Positions 1 through 14,404 of a stretch of 64,000 bases of DNA are shown piece after piece (position 1 is the first letter of the stretch; each line of letters opens with the position of its first letter). The DNA lies in NCBI GenBank assembly GCA_025642075.2, contig JAODUO010000061.1, forward strand, positions 322,501 to 386,500. Reading direction: 5' to 3'. The stretch comes from Ridgeia piscesae. Taxonomy: Eukaryota > Annelida > Polychaeta > Sabellida > Siboglinidae. Under the pieces are notes generated by a model. It did no database searches. It was given only the letters and a program-made list of their open reading frames with translations, and was not told where the DNA came from. Made by a program: the position numbers and the translations under genes.

Positions 1-92
1 AGTACAGCAATTCCACTATGGAAGAAGAAACCCCTTTTCAGCTTCTATAAGTAACCACAATTGTCTCCATCCATATATGTATCTATTTCTAG

Positions 93-228
93 ATAGTTAC
101 GTTTTGTGACGATGATGTCAACAATAAGTCCACGCTGCACGATCGTAATGCCCCGAGCGCTCAAAATGACCGCTGTCGTGGCAAGAGTTGCTGGGAGGTG
201 ATGCGTGACCATCAGGACTTCCGTGACG
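93..228 (+). CDS. CLCA: CLCA exon: Cys-rich linker before VWA
   Basis: Begins after the acceptor atctatttctag and ends at the donor g|gtatgc, phase 1. It encodes IVTFCDDD, then [13 protein letters not shown] and [11 protein letters not shown]. This matches the conserved CLCA stretch (FC...HN..APN.QN..C...S.WEV) just before the VWA domain. The last base pairs with the first two bases of the exon at 9338 to give Gly, so the two exons are adjacent in the mRNA. A shadow ORF on the opposite strand covers the same bases and is not real. Confidence 0.88.
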
Positions 229-3200
229 GTATGCACACTATGTGAGGAGTTGTGATCACATTATTCTGACGATCGGGATTCTATCACTTGTCTTGTCTGT
301 CTTAATCTCGATTTTCCTAGTTTTCTTATTTTGTTTTGCACGCTCTCGGGTTTCTGCATGTCCATGTTCTCATACATATGTGCTACCATATCTACGAGAA
401 TAGTTTGATCCAAATGTCTTTTGACTACATACATGTGTTTAATTCTAATCTCTTTTATAAATGACTTTATTTTTCTGGTCTTTTCACGTCATTTTACATA
501 TATATCCATCAACCCACCTAACAGCTTTCAACTGCTGGCTGGTTCCACGAGCGTATCATGGAATTTTCATTGGATACATTTTGTTTAACCATGCGAAATT
601 GCTGAGGTGAGTGCATGATTACCACCGTTTGGTTACTTTACTAGATGCCACCATTGCGCAGAACTAACAGAATTGCATCTGCTTGCAGGAGGATGAGCAG
701 TTCTGCAGAAACATAACGACCTTAATAATAATAATAATATTTATTATTTATAAAGCGCAATATCCAAAAAAGCTCAAAGCGCTGTACAATAAAATAAAAA
801 GCTATTTATTATTTGTTAAAACTAATATTAATAATAATAAATACAATTGTAAAATTTACTTTCAGATAAAAACAAATGTAGAAACACTAAATTATTCATT
901 ATATACAATTTAAATATTATATACAATTAACGACGATGAGTAAAATAAATAAATAAATAAAACTAACTAATACTCTATTTACATGCAAAAACACATTCTA
1001 AGCGATGGCAAGTATAAAGGTCAGTACATATGTGCGAAAATAAGATAAGATGAAATATTTGAAACAAATATTCTAAAATGTCATTGAATATTTAAAATGT
1101 CAGCAGTAATATGCTTTGAAAATGTGGGTTTTTAGTGCCTTTCTGAATGCCGACAAAGTTCCGCAACACTTGATAACAATGGGCAATGCGTTCCATAGGC
1201 GAGGTCCCATCACACGAAAAGACCGGTCACCAAAACTGGCCAGCTTCGTACGCGGAATGTCGAGCAAATGTTGTTCAGATGAACGCGTGCGTCCTGGACT
1301 CTGTCTCTTTAGCAGGTTTTCCAGATACAGGGGAGCCATCCCATTCAGACATCGGTAGACATGGAGAAGTATTTTATACTCGATGCGGCATTTAACTGGC
1401 AGCCAGTGTAGGTCTTTTAGAACAGGCGTCATATGATCACGACGTGGTGTAAACGTGATTACTCTGGCTGCCATGTTTTGAATTCGCTGGAGTTTATTAA
1501 TCTGGTCACGGGGTAGTCCAATTAGTAGCGCGTTCCCGTAGTCCAGTCTCGATGTAACAAAAGCGTGAACGAGTGCTTTAGTGGCATCTATTGTGAGATA
1601 TCGCCTGATGTGGCTAATGTTATGAAGATGCATATATGCTGTTCGGCAGATGGTACTGATGTGACTAGTCATGCTGAGGGAGGAATCAAATATAACGCCA
1701 AGGTTGCGAACACTCGATGAAGGAATTCTTGTCGTGTCACCAACAGTGATGCGAAAGTCCTTTAGCGTCGGCAACTTTTGCTTTGTCCCAAACACAATGA
1801 CATCCGTCTTGTGCTCATTTATCTTCAGTAAATTGGTTCGAGACCATTCACCAATTTCCTGGAGGCAGCTATATAAACGATCCATTGAGTTTAGTTGATT
1901 ATTTCCCCCAGGAGCGAAGGAAACATACAACTGTGTATCGTCGGCGTAGAGGTGGTAATCCAGGCCGAATTTCTTGATAATGTCGCCTACTGGTGTAATA
2001 TATGCTGTAAACAGCAATGGCCCTAGTACAGAGCCCTGTGGGACACCAAACGTCACATCCTTTGGGGTGATTTTTCATTTCCGATCCGAACGACTTGGTG
2101 GCGACCGGACAAGTACGATCGGAACCACTCAAGCGCAGCGCCCGTGACCCCAAATCTGTGAAAGAGTCGGCTCAGAAGAATGGAATGGTCGATGGTCTCG
2201 AAAGCGGCTGTCAAGTCAAGCATGACCAACACAACGACACAACCACGATCGACAGCACATAGAATGTCATTGTGGACCTTAATCAGCGCCGTCTCGGTAG
2301 AGTGATCTTTCCGGTATGCGGACTGAAACTGATCGTGTAAGTCGTTTTCTTGCAAGTAGACAGTCAGCTGTTTTGCAACGACGCGCTCGATTACTTTAGA
2401 AATAAATGGCAGATTTGATATTGGCCGATAGTTTAGTAGTGACTCCGGATTTAATCCAATCTTCTTGAGTAGTGGCGATATGTAGCTGGTCTTGTATTTT
2501 TCCGGCATGACGGACGACTGCAGTGATGTCACAACGATGTGCGAAACAATAGGAAGAAGTTCATTGATCGTGTCTTTAACCAGCCATGTAGGAGCTGGGT
2601 CAAGGTTGCATGATTTAGGTGGAGCATCCATGACAATAGTCTTGATTTCGTCTGGTGTTGGTAGGGCGAAGGAAGACAGTTTCGATGTGCAGCAGTTGTT
2701 GATATCCACGTGTTTCTCACCATTTGTTCCGTCGGAACTGAGAGACAACTCACGACATATGTTGCTGATCTTTTCAGAAAAATGGCTGGCAAACAGACCC
2801 GCCATTTCAGCTTCGGACGTGTAGGTAGGGAGCATAGTTCCTACTTTGCGATGAAGCAGGCAATTTACAATTCGATAAAGTCGTTGTTGATTCTTGCCTG
2901 TGTCACGGATTTTGCTGGAATAGTAGGCACATTTTGTTTCGGTAAGTAATGCATTGACTCTCTTGCATTGGTCAGCGTACAATTGTCTGTTCACCTCTAG
3001 TCTGGATTTTCTCCAGGATCTTTCTCTCTGCCGTTTCGTTCGTTTCTCAACCCGCAGATCATCTGTATACCAAACTGTATCTTGCCGTAGTCGGATTTGC
3101 TTTTCAAGCATAGGCGCGTGTGAATCCACTAAGCTGACAAGCAACTTATCGTACTGATCCACTAGTTCTTCCACGTTCAGCGCGTCTAGATCATTAGAGC

Positions 3201-6200
3201 TGAACAGTGGAATATCTCGTCGAAAAAACACTGTATCAATAGCGCGTGTTTTGCGGTATCTGATTTTCATCAAACCAGTGCGACGTTGAACAATGTTTAT
3301 ATTAAAATTCACTGCAAAATGGTCAGAAAGGCCCATGTCCGTAATGGTGACATTTCGCACAAGGTGTTCGTCCGTGCTGCGGATCATGAGTACGTCTAAC
3401 GTGTGGCCTTTCCTGTGGGTCGGTTCGCGAACATGCAACACCATTCCTGTGGCATTCACAGAATTGATCAGTCGCCGTGCATCAGCATTTGTAGTGTTGT
3501 CGATATGAATGTTCAAATCTCCCATGATAATCAAAGGACCAGGTTTTATGGTATGCTGATCGATGAACCGGTCCCATTCATCAAAAAACACAGTCGTTGT
3601 TAATCCATTTTTCGCTGATGGCGGCGGACGGTAAAAGACAACGATTCTCATGGAAGACACAGGGGTTTTCAGCCGGCACTCGATGTGTTCAAACGATCGA
3701 AACGCATCGGTATCTTGTTTGTGTAAGACGATTTCGGATTTGTGGATAATAGCGACACCGCCTCCTTTGCCAGTAGGACGAGGCGTATGCTTAATGCAGT
3801 ATCCATTTGGAACGATGTCTTTAATCACATTGGAGTCGCGTGAAGATTTCAACCACGTTTCGGATATCGCCATCATATCGAGTTGGTTATCAAGTATGTG
3901 GTCCGCAATGGCAAGTGTTTTGTTTCGGCACGATTGGGCGTTGACGTAACATACGCGAACGCCTTGATCGCGTGTTTTGCTGACCTGTTTACACAGCGGT
4001 AATGTTATTAAATTGTGTACATTCCGGCTTCGTTGTGGCAACGTCGGTACTCGTGCGCAGTGAATTATTGTCTCGATCTGTTTTGCGATTTTGCGACCGC
4101 CACGGTGTTTACGTCTCGTAGAGAAACGCTTGAAGATGCAGAGTTGACGAAGAAGAAGATTTACACAGCAGGTCAAGCGAGATCTGGCATCGCTGGTTGC
4201 ATATCGGTCAACAGACAACAACTGTGACCTAGAATAACGCACTGTTGATGTCATTGTTGTTACAAACGCACTGTTGATGTCACTGTTGTCACAACGGCGG
4301 GCTTAAGTGCGTCATGCGTCACTGCGTACCATTGGCGATTGCACAAGTGCAGACCGTGGTCCAGTGTTAACCACAAATAGACCACAACGTTCTGCTTGAC
4401 GAGTTTGCAGCCACTTATCAAACCAGGCATAGACGAATGTCGATTTAGAATCTAAAAAGTCTGGCACCAGAAGCCCTTTTCAAGTAAAATGTAAATGTCC
4501 GGAATAATTACTGTACCTTCATAAACGCACTTGTGAAATATTAAAACGAACAGTGAGTTGAAATACGTCAAAACATGTAGAAATAAGACAGCTGTCGGGG
4601 GAGCCGCTACCCAGCGCTGCACCACACCCAGAGTATAACCTTAATAACATTAGTCTATTTATTAACGTTCGTTTTGTTACATTTAATCTATAATTTATTT
4701 CATAACTGTCTAAAATGTTGTCGTGCGTACACAACAACGTCCATGCACTGTGGAAGTCATATTTTGTAAACGCCCGCATGATTGGTGAATGGCGGGAATC
4801 ACTCATTCTTCACCCAATCAGCGATCGTGTTACACCTTGCCGTTGGCTATGGGTGGTAGCGATGTCGTTGTTGTCTGCGTGAATGATAAAAAGCAGATGC
4901 ACATTCCGTAATGGAAAGACATCTACGCAATTTGTTATACTGTCAAACGTTTGACAGTGTTGTAAAAGACCATTCCTGCAGCGGTGGATTTTGTAATACA
5001 ATCTTGGAAGAAAGAGGGCAAGTGTTTTAGTCACCGGTACACGTGGGCCTCAGCCTTGCATACAGACGCGATGTTTACATAATCATAGGCTAGCCTGTCA
5101 TTAAAAGGGGCACGGGTTATATGCGTTCTAATGCTAATTTATCATGGTATCACATAATTTTATGCCTGATTCCGCAGTAACAGTTTTCAGACACAACCAA
5201 AACTAAGAAATGTTTTTCATGGCAGACAGCTATAGTTTCTAGCTCCAAGCCCCCCTGCATACGTGTCAAAACAGTCAAATTCATGAATTCGACTTTACTT
5301 TAGTCTCAATGCAATTATGCAAAACAAACTATTAATAGAAAGTGTCAATGAGTAAATCAATTGTTAATATTCAGTATGAAAAAAGTTTGTTTTTATAATG
5401 TCCCAGCTCATAAAATGGCCTTAGTGCAGGCTGTAATAAATAATATTGTATTTTTTACGTTTTTGTGTTATATTATTTTTCGAATTTAAACTGACTTTAT
5501 TACGTCATATGTAGAAGAGACACAACAATGACAGAAGACGTTGTCTGTAGTCATTAAGGTTGATAATTAATTTCACGAAATATGTAGTAATCCATGTAAT
5601 AGTCTATAAATAAATGTGCTAAAACTGTACAGTGTGAAAGTTGCCTCAGATTTTATATTATCAAACTGAAATCACGACTAAAAGATTTCATTTAACGTGG
5701 AGGTTTCTCTTTTTATTGTTGAAATCTGAAACATTAACATTAAAAAAAGTCATGCAACATAAGAGCTTCAGAAAGTCTTCATGATGTCACTCCTGTCGAA
5801 ACTTGGTCTTCTACAGTGATGGGCACCTCGGTAGCAGCATATTTTCTTTACAATATTCGGGCCAGTAACTTGTTTGGGGGGGCCAGTAACTTTTCAAATC
5901 TACTGGTCTGAATGAGGATGCTGTCATCGCATAGATTTTTGAATAGATCAGAACACTAGGAGCATTTGGTAAGATTAGCAAAAATCTAAAACTTGAGCGG
6001 TCTAGCTTAACTAGTTTTCAAGTTACAGCAGTTTGAAATTTGGGACTTAGACAACATTAGACCCAATTTGTACATATTTGGCACCAAAACATAAATATTT
6101 GCAAATCTGAGAAATATGGTACGTTAGATGGTATGTTATTATATTTCTTTAAAAATGACCAACTTCTGACCCAAAAAAGTCGATGATGCGTAGATTGTAT

Positions 6201-7304
6201 TATCAGAAATCTTTTTCTGGGTGTTAGTTCATTTCTACAACTAAAATAACTAGTAAGTCTCAATATCCTTCCGAGCTTCCTTCACAACAAAAACGGCATA
6301 TGTTTGGGTGACCCTACTTTTAAAATAAATTGCTTGTGATATACGAGAGGGTTTTCAGACATAGATTGCAAGCTAAATATAGATGGTTAAATGAACCGTT
6401 GTGTGTACTTGATACATATGCATAACATTGTGTATTATCAGAGCAATTATGAATCTACCCGGTACACATACCCAAATATCCTACATTGTATATTTCTTTA
6501 AAATTAGCAAACTTTGTATTGAATGCAAACTCCAAACTTTGAGAGGACCTCTGCTATTTTCTGACTTCTACACTGGTCGCAGCACTGTAACATGCCAAAC
6601 ATTAAGGGAGTTTCAACAGTTGATCTGAAACCACGTGCATCTACGACTTGGGTGCATACAATGCTTGGCGATCAGATCTGTGATTTTGCATGATTTATTG
6701 AGAAACGAACGATGCTAATCGATGCAGGGCGTGAATGAGTGCTTTCGTTTTGACAATGTGTACTCTTTTCAGCATCAACAATACCACATTGTGGAGTTCC
6801 TGTGGAACTGCAGCTTTTCTAACACCATCTAGCGATCCTTTAAAAACCCATGGGTCTTTCTATGCATGCGTAATTGACTTGCGCAGATTGCCTTTGCTGG
6901 TTTTCTTCCTATGTGTTGGCACTATCAGCATTCTGTTGAATGTTCTCCCTCAGCAGGCAGTTGCCTTTCATTCTTGGTACGCCTGTATGTGGATACATTT
7001 AATGAAATAAAACAAACCATTGATCAATGATCAGTTTATCTTTATGAGAAATAACTTCCAAGGAAATATGTGATCTACTGCTTATTACGACAGATTAGCA
7101 AAACGAAATGTACTGCATCCAAAGCATATGGGGCGTATCTATAGTGTTTTTTAAGGAAGAGGTCGGATCTGATATCCTACTGAAAGGAACGTAAATTAAA
7201 AGTGCTAATACCGATTTTTTTAAACTATATTGAAAAAACCCAACAGAATGAACACTAAAAAACAACCAATTAGTAAATTGTTCATATCTCCAACAAAAAT
7301 GAAG

Positions 7305-7364
<60 letters not shown>

Positions 7365-8846
7365 TCCACCGACTTGCCTTTTAATAATCTTTCCAAATGT
7401 GACAGAAAAATAGCTGGTATAACTTTATTTTCAGTTCTTTCATCAAAATAATTGTTGCATTCGATTCCTCATACTTGAAAACATATAAAACAACTCTAAT
7501 TTCAAGTATCTATACACGTTTGTTGCCAAAGATATAGCGATAGTAAGCCTTGAATTGTGGCGGCCATCTTGAATTATTCCACACAAAAAGTGGACGAAAA
7601 AATGGAAACAGTTTTTTTCAGTTATTTAGAGTCAATATAAGTGAAAAAACACAACTATTTAAAATCTATAAGAAAAACTCACAGAAAGTGTATTTGCTGC
7701 ATAATTCGTACCGATAAATAAAAATATTTCCATTATTTTATAGACGTTGCGCGTAAAAACAACTGGGAAGTGTATGTTGGCTATATTTATTGCCTAACAT
7801 AAACTTAGCCTGGCTCCGTCGCTTCACAAGGTGCAATAGACTTCGCCGGGCCCAAGTTGCTCGCCATAATAAAAAAAAACCTATCCCCGCAACTCCCACC
7901 ACCCCATCCAATCACTGAGTCTCTTCTCTTCTTACTTGGCGCCGCCATCGTTTAAGTCTTGCCTTCGCGTAGCTCCGTATTTATCAGTTTTGTGAGCTGA
8001 TATCATATTTTGTTTAAACGAAGTTACGGTTTATTGTTTTTATTTTCACCTCTGCAATATAATGGGCTGTTTTCATACCACTTTTCAGTTCAATTATTAG
8101 CCGTTTTTCGACTTAGCCCTTTCAATTTTAACGTAATTGTAATGGCGGACCACTCGTCTGCACTAGACTCATGCGCGGCGGCGATAATCATCCGAACAAG
8201 TGTCTTTTGCACAGTCGACAACAGGTACGACACTTGTTCACAGTGGACTGATTAAATGTGGAATGGAATAGTATAAACGCCGCACCGTGTCAGAAACGCA
8301 GGCGCCTGACAAATGTAAACATCGCTGCAACCCGCGCTGATTGGGCTAGCCTACAGACATGTAGCATATCTCGCGGCAGCTTTCTTGGGTTTTCCCCGGT
8401 GCCTTCCCCGCAGATGGTCCAAGACCGTGACCATGTTGGAAGATATTCTCAACCGTCTTCGCGAACAGCCGATATTACCAACGCGCGATTAGCGACGGTT
8501 CAATCGTCGTTGGGGACGCGAATAATCGGCCCTGTTGTGCTCCCGAGGGCCCAGTTACGACCTGGGCGTTTGACGGAACTGCCCGAACAAACCATAGTCC
8601 CGCCAGTTGGATTCCCAAAAAGAGAATCCGTGCACATACCCGGCAGTCCTTGTCAATGAGAATGTACCGGTAGTGTCGGATTTTCGTCTCCACCTTCACA
8701 CGGAGAAACCTTTGGCCATCTCGACCAGTGCAAGCTATCAGATGGCAAACGCCAACACTCTTCGTGCCACTTTCGGTTCGGAAGTAGGGAGGAATCCTGC
8801 ACTGAAGTCGCTACTTCGAAATATCGAAATGGAACGGGATACGTCG

Positions 8847-8924
<78 letters not shown>

Positions 8925-11900
8925 CATGATGTAACTACATGTGTGATACACATTACACAGTAGACATATGCCTTGTATCACACAGATGACCACCCTACAC
9001 CCTTCATATAAGCCAACTTTCACACGGGCGCAACTCATTGTTTGATATGGACACCATAAACATTGCCACAAGTCATTGTTTGCAAACTATTTCGCTGGTG
9101 TACTTAAGTTATTGGAAACAACATATGCCGCTGGTAAATAGGATCTTTTTTGATGACAACAAGTGAGCAGAATGCTTTCTTTAAAAAAGATGATACTGCA
9201 ACATCCCATTACACCAGGTCACTGCGACAACAAGTATATATGCCCTGAGACAGACAGTAACCACATATGTCATTGTTCATATATATAATATTTCCACCAC
9301 GTCTGTTATTACACAAATGCTGCATTTTGTATTACAGGAAACAGTCCATTTCTTGCCGCCTCTCACAACACTAAACCGACGTTCCGCTTCCTACAGATAA
9401 ACATTCCGAGAACCGTGTTTGTGATGGATGTTTCAGATAGTATGAATCAGATGGTTGGAGAGGTGAGTAAAGATATCCGTGTAACAAGCAAATGTTTTAA
9501 TTTTGAAATCAAACATTCGAGATTTTACGAGTCTGAATAGTACATTATAATTTATTGTGTCCACAACATCTCCACCCTGTTAGATTTGACTTGGGCAAGT
9601 GGCGGGGGGGGGGGGGGTGAAGGTGTGTGATAGCAGTTGTTATCTAGAGTCATTTCGCTTTCATTGTTTGATTAACTGCTAAAACATAAATGTTTCACTC
9701 ACCTTTAAAATTAATACAACTAACCATACATAGAAACAGGACTGGGTGTACATATGTAGATGGCTACTGTATATGACTTACATCTGTTTAATGTTTATCT
9801 AATAATTTTTAGCTATCCAGGTTGCAATCCGCAAATCAAAGGTCAAAGAAATGGTTGTATGACCTGACAGCCAATGACTATCTTGGCATCGTGGCGTTTA
9901 ATGAAATAGCATGGATTGTATCACCCATGGTACAAATGACGAACCTCCAAGTGAAGAATACCACCGAAATGTTACTTCCCACCCAAGCTACTGGCCGTAC
10001 GTCAATAGGGGCAGGACTTCTAGAAGGCTTGAAGGTAATGAAGGCAACGTAAACTGTGCATGTGTATATATACGTTATTACTGCTGCTGCTGTTACTGCT
10101 ACTATTACTGTAGCGTCAGGTACATCAGCATACAACATCCATATATTTTTGTCTTGACATATTCTTTGTTTCGGCATGAACACGTGTCTAGGTTGTGAAA
10201 GTGTAATTCAAGTCTAAAAAGTAGAAGTCTAACAGTCTAAATTTCCCTAAGAATAAGTCCTACAACAAAGAAAATAAAAAATACTAAATACCTATAACAA
10301 TCATTAATTAGATAACATAATACAGATACATTAGCAAGTGAAATATATTCGCTCTTGCATATATACTGATACATTACCAAAACAGGTAGCTACAAATACA
10401 TATATCACAAGCATCATTGTTTCAACAAGGGAAAGACATTCACATTTGTTTACAACTAATTATAGCTAATTATTTGCATGTAACACCTGATAATATTACT
10501 ATACCTATATTTACTGCCTAACATAGACTTAGCCTGGCTCCGTCGCTTCACAAGGTGCAATAGACTGGGCCGCGCCCAAGTTGCTCGCCACAATTAATAA
10601 AATAAAAATAATTACCTATCCCTACAGCTCCCACCACCCTTTCTAATCACAGAGTCTCTTCTCTTCTTACTTGGCGCCACCATTGTTTAAATCTTGCCTT
10701 CCCATAGCTCCGTATTTATCAGTTTTGTGAGCTGAATTCATATTTTGTTTAAATGAAGTTACGGTTTATCGTTTTTCTTTTCACCTCTGCAATATAATGG
10801 GCTATTTTCAAACCACCCGTCAGCCCAACTGTTGCATGACCTTTGACCCTCGACCCTCTAGACAAACCACAACAAGTGGTCGTGTTACCTCCTTTGTTTA
10901 CAAGAAAGGTGGTAGCTTGATTGTCCCTGTTCTATGATGTAAGGAGACGAAAGAGATGCAGCAAGTGGAAGTGCGATGTTCTGGAAGTCGGTTTCCGTCT
11001 TCAGTTCCGAGTGCTCCCCATGACGGGTGACTCATCTGCGTTTGTAGACAAGGGCTCTAATCATGACGCGCACACCCCTCGGATCTTTGATACAGTCCAT
11101 GCAACGAAACTACGCTGTAGAGGTAGTCTACGACACTATAACGCCCGGGTTTTACTGTCACCTCTTCCTTGTCCCGAAGAAGTCAGGAGGATGGAGACCA
11201 GTCATCTACCTCTCATTTCTCAACTTCTTCCTACTCCGGACCAGTATCACATAAAGCACTGATTCGCTCATTCCTGCTAAGACAAGGAGGATGTCCTCAT
11301 ACGTGGCAGATACGGCTCGGTCTCTTTGCATCCACAGAAAAACTGGTTCCTCTGGGATGGCTATACACTGCGAAGCTCAACATTGCATCTCTCAACATTG
11401 GGATTTCAATGCTTTAGCCAGCAACTTGTGGATACCTCTTTTCCCCACAGCGGAGGAGGATCTCCAATGGTGGACGACAGCACACAACGTTCTGAGGGTA
11501 GCACCAGTTACTCCGACAGAACCAGACACTGAGTTGTTCACGGGTGCTTTGAACATATGCTGGGGACCACATTGGAATGCATTGACGGTGTCCGGTGTAT
11601 GGACAACAACCCAGAAAACACTTCACCATCAACTCGATTTGGAAGCCATACATAGAGCCATGCTCCACTGGCTGCGGAAGCTTATTAGTCAAGTTGCCGC
11701 CCTTATATTTCCTATATGAGACCCTGCAATGTTAACTACTGTAAACTTTTTTTTGGATATGTACTTTATATAGTTAGGAGAGCAACATTAGCTTGGTTGC
11801 AACTTGTGCAACTTGAGCAATTCTCAGAATTCAAGATGGCAGTCTTGGTCATCTTGACTTTCGGCCAATTTTCACCTTTTGATCTCGATGACATAGAGGG

Positions 11901-14355
11901 TCGTGTAATACCTCTTTTTAAGGGTTTTCCAGGATGGGGAGTCCATTTCTGGAGTTATGTTTTGGATACGGGGTCAAAGTCAAGGTCAAATCAGAGGTGA
12001 AAGGTCAAATTTGACCAAAAATCTGGAAAAATCACCTATTGACCGATTATATGTGGTTCTTTGCCTACTTATTCCAGAATATCAGGGTTTACTAGGATGG
12101 GTAGGTAGGTACATGTATGTTTGATATGTCTACATGTAGGTAGGTCCTGGGTATTATAGGATGTTTTGCATTGACATTAGTTTTGCAGGTTGAGCAATGG
12201 GTCGGAGTTCATTAAACACGCCAAGTTCCGCCATTGATCTACCTGCTGCTGACGCACAATACCGTGTCCCCTGTTACAATACATGTCGAGTTGTTCCCGT
12301 GTCCCACCTCTCCACGATGGCGCCTGTGGCGGAGGCACTGCGGTCCGTGGTCATGACGGTGGCTGAAAACATGACATGAAAATATGAGCCTGACAGTCCT
12401 GGTTGCGTCAGCGAAACACGGTCAATACAGCTGTGCAGACGGTCCAAGCGGCTACTCCTCATGTATCTGGATAACCATATAGTGCTCCGGGCATGACACA
12501 TCCCCGGAAGATTGAACGTTCTTGCAGACATCCTGTCGCGCCCTACCCAGATGTCAGGTACAGAATGGTCTCTACACCCATCTGTCTTCTGAACACTGAC
12601 ACGGGAATGGGGAATCCCTTTACTGGTTCTTTTTACAACAAGGTGGAATCACAACTTCCACTATTCTACATCAGCCATGGGAGTAGATGCTCTGTCAATG
12701 AGCTGGAAGGCACTGTGGGCATACGCATACCCACCACCAGCTCTGTTGCCAAGGGTGGTCGAGAAGTCCCAGCAGGACGTGTGCTATCATATGGCAATCT
12801 TCGTGTCATTTCCGGCGTGGATGTAGGATGGAATCCTGCACTGAAGTCGCTACTTTGAAATATCAAAATGGAACAGGGGCAACATCAACGTCATTTTCCA
12901 GCATGGAATCTTGGCTTGGTTTTGTCAGCATTGACACAACCACCTTTCGCCCTGCTGGACCAAGCGTCCGATCAGCTGCTTACATGGAAGACAGTTTTCC
13001 TCATCGCGTTTTCTTCCGGCAAATGTCGGGGTGAAATCCATGCGTTCGAACGTGCCCGACTATAACGGACCGCAGGCTGGACACAGCTGACTCTCCGAGT
13101 AGGCCTGTCATTCAGATCAAGAAACAAGTGTTGAGCAAGGACCCAAAATGCGTGCTTTCATGCACTATTCCAGCATTTGACTGCCATTTGAGTAATGGCA
13201 TGGCTGAAGACCGACTCCTGTGTCAAGTATGGGCACTAACATTTTACCTGGAAAGGTCTATGCTGTGGATGGAGCACAAGCGCCTCCTCTTTGTGTTGTT
13301 CAAACCAGGGCATAAACTAGACATTGTACCGTCCATAATCTCCGGGTGGATCCGTAAAACTATTCTGTAGTGCTACACAAAATCCCCTACACCTTTCCTC
13401 AAGTCCCACATGGTTAAGGCACACCAGATATGATCCATGGCTGCGTCGCTCGCATTCCACAGACAGGCCTCCGTGGAACAGATTCGGCAAGCTGGTATCT
13501 GGCGCTGTCATTACACCTTTACCAACTTTGATCTCAAGGACCTATATCTCTATGCTGCCGATCTCATTCAACTAGGACCGGTAGTGGCTGCAGAATCAAT
13601 TCTGCACCCAACAGAAAATCACTACAGGTAACATTGTCTATATCCCACCATCCATTCACCTAGATTCTGCACCTTGTGAAGCGACGGAGCCAGGCTAAGT
13701 CTATGTTAGGCAGTAAATTCAATATTTTTAGAATTAAAATATGTATTTACAAGTAACATACTTACCTGGCTCCATCGCTTCACCATATCACCCTCTCCTC
13801 CATAGGAGATTACCTATCCTTGTTTAATTATTAAAATGTCAAATTAATTTATAAAACCAGACAGTATTATATATACAAACCTGTACATATTTGTTTATTT
13901 GTTAATAATTAAAATGTCATATATTTGACTTGTGTAATTTGATTTGCATTGTTATTCTGCATAAAAATTTGTTTGTTTACAGTGCACTCCGGATATGTCA
14001 AACCTCCACAGACCCAATGAAATACTATATTTAGAAGTTCCACTATGTCTTGGCACCCTACGTGATTGGATTCAAGTTTTCTAGATTGCACTGTATATAG
14101 ATATTATGCATACGTGATACATAAATAGCTACATTTAGCCAAATTAGACACAGTTGGCCTACGACCAGCTCACCATCGGCACGGTCGGCATATCAGCGGT
14201 TAACCATCGGCACAGCCGAGCATGAGCCGCCCTCGGCCCGAACTCGAGCCGGCGGACAAAACTCCTGCGGCCCGCAGGCGGTTGCCGAAGGCGGCCCGAT
14301 AGTTTTGCCGAACTCAAGCTGTCCTCGGCCCGCTGTAGTTGTGCTATCTGGGTAT

Positions 14356-14404
<49 letters not shown>

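Larger units (their letters stand above)
720..4300 (-). mobile_element. Nearly full-length CR1/L2-type LINE
   Basis: Non-LTR retrotransposon in the first visible CLCA intron. On the minus strand it runs from a 5' region with two 29-bp tandem units (4236-4293), through an ORF with endonuclease and reverse transcriptase, to a 3' tail at 720-790 that resembles GCGCTTTATAAATAATA followed by an (ATT)n end. The 3' end pattern and the RT motif YADDTQLY fit the CR1/L2/Rex branch of the jockey superclade. No target duplication could be fixed. Confidence 0.85.
10507..13815 (+). mobile_element. DIRS-like retrotransposon, copy B, internally deleted
   Basis: Left terminal repeat 10507-10563 and an inverted copy at 13668-13721 (GTGAAGCGACGGAGCCAGGC) delimit it. 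The following 13722-13815 is the reverse complement of the end of copy C (about 29235-29306), the extra internal repeat seen in DIRS elements. Inside are remnants of RT, RNase H and tyrosine recombinase; gag is missing. About 700 bases of unrelated sequence (about 11685-12388) interrupt RNase H. Confidence 0.85.

Noticed and set aside
45..236. 63-codon minus ORF
   Set aside because: Shadow of the CLCA exon on the plus strand.
683..913. Plus-strand ORF starting EDEQFCRN after a good-looking acceptor, first taken for a CLCA exon
   Set aside because: The real FCDDD exon is at 93-228 and its phase joins exactly to 9338, leaving no room; the rest of this ORF is the LINE 3' tail.
6735..7010. 91-codon ORF with a hydrophobic stretch
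   Set aside because: Overlaps the repeat shared with 17690-18005, where the frame is not kept.
8607..9071. Several ORFs with long Tyr-Ile repeats
   Set aside because: Translations of a (TA)n tract; no protein signal outside the DIRS piece.
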